A stretch of 24,971 nucleotides of DNA from NCBI GenBank assembly GCA_002396505.1, contig DGYA01000138.1, positions 1 through 24,971 of the forward strand, in the 5' to 3' direction. Below the pieces are notes generated by a model. It saw only the letters and a program-made list of their open reading frames with translations, made no database searches and had not been told where the DNA came from. The stretch comes from Cyanobacteria bacterium UBA5018. GTDB lineage: Bacteria > Cyanobacteriota > Cyanobacteriia > PCC-6307 > Cyanobiaceae. A program made the translations under genes and the position numbers. How positions within the stretch are numbered: position 1 is the stretch's first letter; every line of letters starts with the position of its first letter. This document shows positions 22,538 through 24,971 of this stretch, piece by piece.

Positions 22538-23389
22538 ATGGTTGCCAAACGAATCATTCCCTGCCTTGACGTGGCCGATGGTCGGGTGGTGAAGGGGGTG
22601 AACTTCGTGGGCCTGCGCGATGCCGGTGACCCGGTGGAACTGGCCTGTCTATACAGCGCCTCCGGGGCTGACGAGCTGGTGTTTCTGGACATCGCCGCCA
22701 GCCACCAGGGCCGCGCCACCCTGGTGGATCTGGTGCGACGCACCGCCGAGGCGGTGACGATTCCGTTCACGGTGGGCGGCGGCATCAGCAGCGTGGAGGG
22801 GATCACCGAGCTGTTGCGGGCCGGCGCCGACAAGATCAGCCTCAACTCCGCCGCCGTGCGCGATCCCCAGTTGGTGAGCCGTGGCGCCGAGCGCTTCGGC
22901 TGCCAGTGCATCGTGGTGGCCATCGACGCCCGGCGCCGCCCCAGCCTGGAGATTGATGGAAATGGGCCAGATGGAAAGAGGGCAGAGGCAAAGGCGGCGG
23001 GCTGGGATGTCTATGTGAAAGGGGGGCGTGAGAACACCGGCCTGGACGCGGTGGCCTGGGCCCGCCAGGTGGTAGCGCTGGGCGCCGGGGAAATCCTGCT
23101 CACCTCAATGGATGGCGATGGCACCCAGGCTGGTTACGACCTGGCCCTGACCCGGGCGGTGGCCGAGGCCGTGGCGGTGCCGGTGATCGCCTCCGGTGGC
23201 GCCGGTTGCATCGACCACATCGCCGAGGCCCTGGCGCCGGGGCCCGAGGGCGGCAGCGCCTCGGCGGCCCTGCTGGCCTCCCTGCTGCACGACCGGGTGC
23301 TGACCGTGGAGCAGATCAAAACCGACCTGCTGGGGCGGGGCCTAAACCTGCGGCCCCTGGAGATCATGAAGAAATCACAGCCTCTGTAA
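22538..23389 (+). CDS. hisF: Imidazole glycerol phosphate synthase cyclase subunit HisF
   Basis: This 283-aa (beta/alpha)8 barrel uses ammonia from HisH to turn PRFAR into imidazole glycerol phosphate and AICAR in histidine synthesis. Both catalytic aspartates are present: Asp11 in [15 protein letters not shown] and Asp130 in IVVAIDAR. The phosphate-binding segments FTVGGGI and VIASGGAG are also seen. The protein is about 25 residues longer than usual. Extra residues occur around [15 protein letters not shown], between the strand with Asp130 and the GGREN segment, and near PGPEGG. ATG 22538 starts [11 protein letters not shown], the normal HisF N terminus; the frame is open further upstream but overlaps the divergent petP. 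Confidence 0.96.
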   Translation: MVAKRIIPCLDVADGRVVKGVNFVGLRDAGDPVELACLYSASGADELVFLDIAASHQGRATLVDLVRRTAEAVTIPFTVGGGISSVEGITELLRAGADKISLNSAAVRDPQLVSRGAERFGCQCIVVAIDARRRPSLEIDGNGPDGKRAEAKAAGWDVYVKGGRENTGLDAVAWARQVVALGAGEILLTSMDGDGTQAGYDLALTRAVAEAVAVPVIASGGAGCIDHIAEALAPGPEGGSASAALLASLLHDRVLTVEQIKTDLLGRGLNLRPLEIMKKSQPL

Positions 23390-23483
23390 AGCACCGTTAC
23401 ATTGATCTCAGGATTGGTATCTGGCTGCCGGCAGCGGCGGCCTTTCCTTCTTGTTTCCGCTCTCCACACGGTTGGACCGCTCC

Positions 23484-23783
23484 GTGTCTGTGCTCTCCGC
23501 CCTCTCCTCTCCCCTGGCTACGACCATCGCCCTGGCGATGGTTTCTGCCGTGGTCGCCCTCGTGGCCTGGGCTCTGCAGTTGATGCAGGCAGCCACCGAC
23601 CGGCGCGAATTTTCGCTGATGCTGGCGGGCTGCATGGTCTGTTCGGCCGCCGTTGGCCTGGCGACGGTGATGGTGATCACCCTCACCGGTCCCGATCGGC
23701 TCACCGGTCGGGCGATGCTGGTGCCGCCCAATGCCGGCGTCAGTTTGGATTCCATCGTTTTGCCCTGGGATGGGCAGCTCTAG
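23484..23783 (+). CDS. Small two-helix membrane protein of unknown function
   Basis: From GTG 23484 the protein is 99 aa. It has two membrane helices (ATTIALAMVSAVVALVAWAL and LMLAGCMVCSAAVGLATVMV), and a hydrophilic end ([20 protein letters not shown]). It sits between hisF and menG in the same direction and overlaps the menG start by 14 bp, which argues for a real, coupled gene. A longer form from 23451 is possible. The family is not recognised. Confidence 0.55.
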   Translation: MSVLSALSSPLATTIALAMVSAVVALVAWALQLMQAATDRREFSLMLAGCMVCSAAVGLATVMVITLTGPDRLTGRAMLVPPNAGVSLDSIVLPWDGQL

Positions 23784-24480
23784 GCCCGGCGATCCAGCCT
23801 CTGTAAAGCAGCTGTTTGAGGCAATCGCCCCCCGTTACGACCTGCTCAACGACCTGCTCAGCCTCGGCTTGCACCGCATCTGGAAGCGGGAGGCGATTCT
23901 CTGGTTGAACCCGGAGCCCGGTCAAAGGCTGCTGGATCTCTGTTGTGGCACCGGCGATCTGGCCCTGGTGTTGGCCCAGAAGGTGAGGCCCGGCGGCCAT
24001 GTTTTGGGTATGGATGTGGCGGCGGCCCCCCTGCGCCTGGCCCTGCAGCGCTCGGCGCGGCAGCCCTGGCTGCCCCTGGGCTGGCAGCGGGGCGATGCCC
24101 TGGCCACCGGCCTGGCTGAGGCCAGCTTCGATGGCGCCGTGATCGCCTACGGCCTGCGCAACCTCAGCGATGCCGCCGCCGGCCTGGCGGAGCTGCATCG
24201 GCTGTTGCGACCCGGAGCCAGGGCCGCCGTACTCGATTTCAATCGGCCGCCTGCCGCCAGTAAAACCGCATTTTTGCAGCGGCAATACCTGCGCCGGCTG
24301 GTGGTGCCCACCGCCCGGCTATTTGGCTTACCCGACCAATACGCCTATCTGGAGCAGAGCCTGTTGCGCTTCCCCAGCGGGCCTGAACAGGAGCGGCTGG
24401 CGGCCGCCGCCGGCTTTAGCCACGCCCGCCACCGGCTGCTGGCGGCGGGTCAGATGGGCATCTTGCAGCTGGTGGCCTGA
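23770..24480 (+). CDS. menG: Demethylphylloquinone/menaquinone methyltransferase MenG (UbiE/COQ5 family)
   Basis: This 236-aa SAM-dependent methyltransferase of the UbiE/COQ5 family has the diagnostic [22 protein letters not shown] segment (the 'YD..N...S.G...W' block), motif [16 protein letters not shown], and the conserved AYGLRNLSD. In cyanobacteria the family makes the ring methylation in phylloquinone (and possibly plastoquinone) synthesis; phylloquinone is the secondary acceptor in photosystem I. ATG 23770 (MGSSRPGDP) is preferred; the frame also opens at 23731 inside the small membrane gene. Downstream, 74 bp separate it from glyQ. Confidence 0.92.
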   Translation: MGSSRPGDPASVKQLFEAIAPRYDLLNDLLSLGLHRIWKREAILWLNPEPGQRLLDLCCGTGDLALVLAQKVRPGGHVLGMDVAAAPLRLALQRSARQPWLPLGWQRGDALATGLAEASFDGAVIAYGLRNLSDAAAGLAELHRLLRPGARAAVLDFNRPPAASKTAFLQRQYLRRLVVPTARLFGLPDQYAYLEQSLLRFPSGPEQERLAAAAGFSHARHRLLAAGQMGILQLVA

Positions 24481-24554
24481 GCGCCCTGCGCCCATCGCCG
24501 CCCACAATGGCCTGCAGCACCGGCCGCAGCGGTCGGCTTTCGCGCCAAGGCTCC

Positions 24555-24971
24555 ATGCACTTCCAGGACATCATCCAGACCCTGAACCGTTTTTGGGCTG
24601 AGCGGGGCTGTCTGATCCTGCAGCCCTACGACACCGAGAAGGGGGCCGGCACGATGAGCCCCCACACGGTGCTGCGGGCCCTCGGTCCGGAACCCTGGGC
24701 GGTGGCCTATCCGGAGCCCTGCCGGCGGCCCACCGATGGCCGCTACGGCGACAACCCCAACCGGGCCCAGCACTATTTTCAATATCAGGTGCTGATCAAG
24801 CCCTCCCCCGATGCCATCCAGGAGACCTACCTGGCCTCGCTGGCGGCCCTCGGCATCCGGGCCGCCGATCACGACATTCGCTTCGTGGAGGACAACTGGG
24901 AATCCCCCACCCTCGGCGCTTGGGGAGTGGGCTGGGAGGTGTGGCTCGATGGCATGGAGGTGACCCAGTTC
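24555..24971 (+). CDS. glyQ: Glycyl-tRNA synthetase alpha subunit (partial, cut by window end)
   Basis: The first 139 residues of a class II glycyl-tRNA synthetase alpha chain of the bacterial alpha2-beta2 type are present. The features [53 protein letters not shown] and [15 protein letters not shown] are characteristic. Full-length proteins are about 290-300 aa, so the second half lies beyond the window. It activates glycine and charges tRNA-Gly with GlyS. ATG 24555 is the conserved start. Confidence 0.96.
   Translation, partial: MHFQDIIQTLNRFWAERGCLILQPYDTEKGAGTMSPHTVLRALGPEPWAVAYPEPCRRPTDGRYGDNPNRAQHYFQYQVLIKPSPDAIQETYLASLAALGIRAADHDIRFVEDNWESPTLGAWGVGWEVWLDGMEVTQF

Overview
The window comes from a high-G+C picocyanobacterium of the Cyanobium / freshwater Synechococcus type (inference). 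The evidence is chlorophyll synthase (chlG), a PetP-type cytochrome b6f protein, a phylloquinone-type MenG, cyanobacterial type IV pilins with long basic leaders, and several small proteins that look like picocyanobacterial conserved hypotheticals. Many genes appear to use GTG or TTG starts, overlap their neighbours by a few bases, and lack strong Shine-Dalgarno sites.

Layout. (1) 1-1132: the edge of a leftward membrane protein, a small secreted protein, then a gene-poor stretch with hexamer and 16-bp repeats. (2) 1133-7851: a formate module. An OFA-family oxalate/formate transporter, a fused FdsG-FdsB diaphorase subunit and the FdsA catalytic subunit are joined by two ATGA stop/start overlaps; the sulfurtransferase FdhD follows after 196 bp. 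G+C here is visibly lower than in the right half. (3) 8177-9920: a LuxR-type regulator with a degenerate receiver, a 44-bp repeat, and two small unknown genes. (4) 9965-14476: three leftward type IV pilins (two nearly duplicate), then a sensor kinase and an OmpR-type regulator that meet tail to tail. (5) 14477-15367: a spacer carrying three different short tandem repeats and a perfect hairpin. (6) 15368-24971: dense, G+C-rich housekeeping genes: an ABC permease, a small membrane protein, trmH, an alkyltransferase-like DNA-repair protein, rsmB, a class A PBP, chlG, petP, hisF, a small membrane protein, menG and the start of glyQ.

How the genes work together. The formate block would import or exchange formate, oxidise it to CO2 with a molybdenum or tungsten bis-pterin enzyme, and pass the electrons to NAD+. 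The fused beta subunit makes it resemble the two-subunit FDH1 of Methylorubrum rather than the usual FdsGBA enzyme. The alpha subunit also lacks the His/Cys3 cluster site expected near its N terminus. This module is the most unusual content of the window. The pilin and two-component block suggests surface structures or DNA uptake under sensory control, but that link rests on adjacency only. The right half serves photosynthetic pigments and quinones, cell wall, histidine synthesis and translation.

No tRNA, rRNA, CRISPR array, transposase or integrase was recognised. Start codons of several genes are uncertain, and alternatives are given in the entries.
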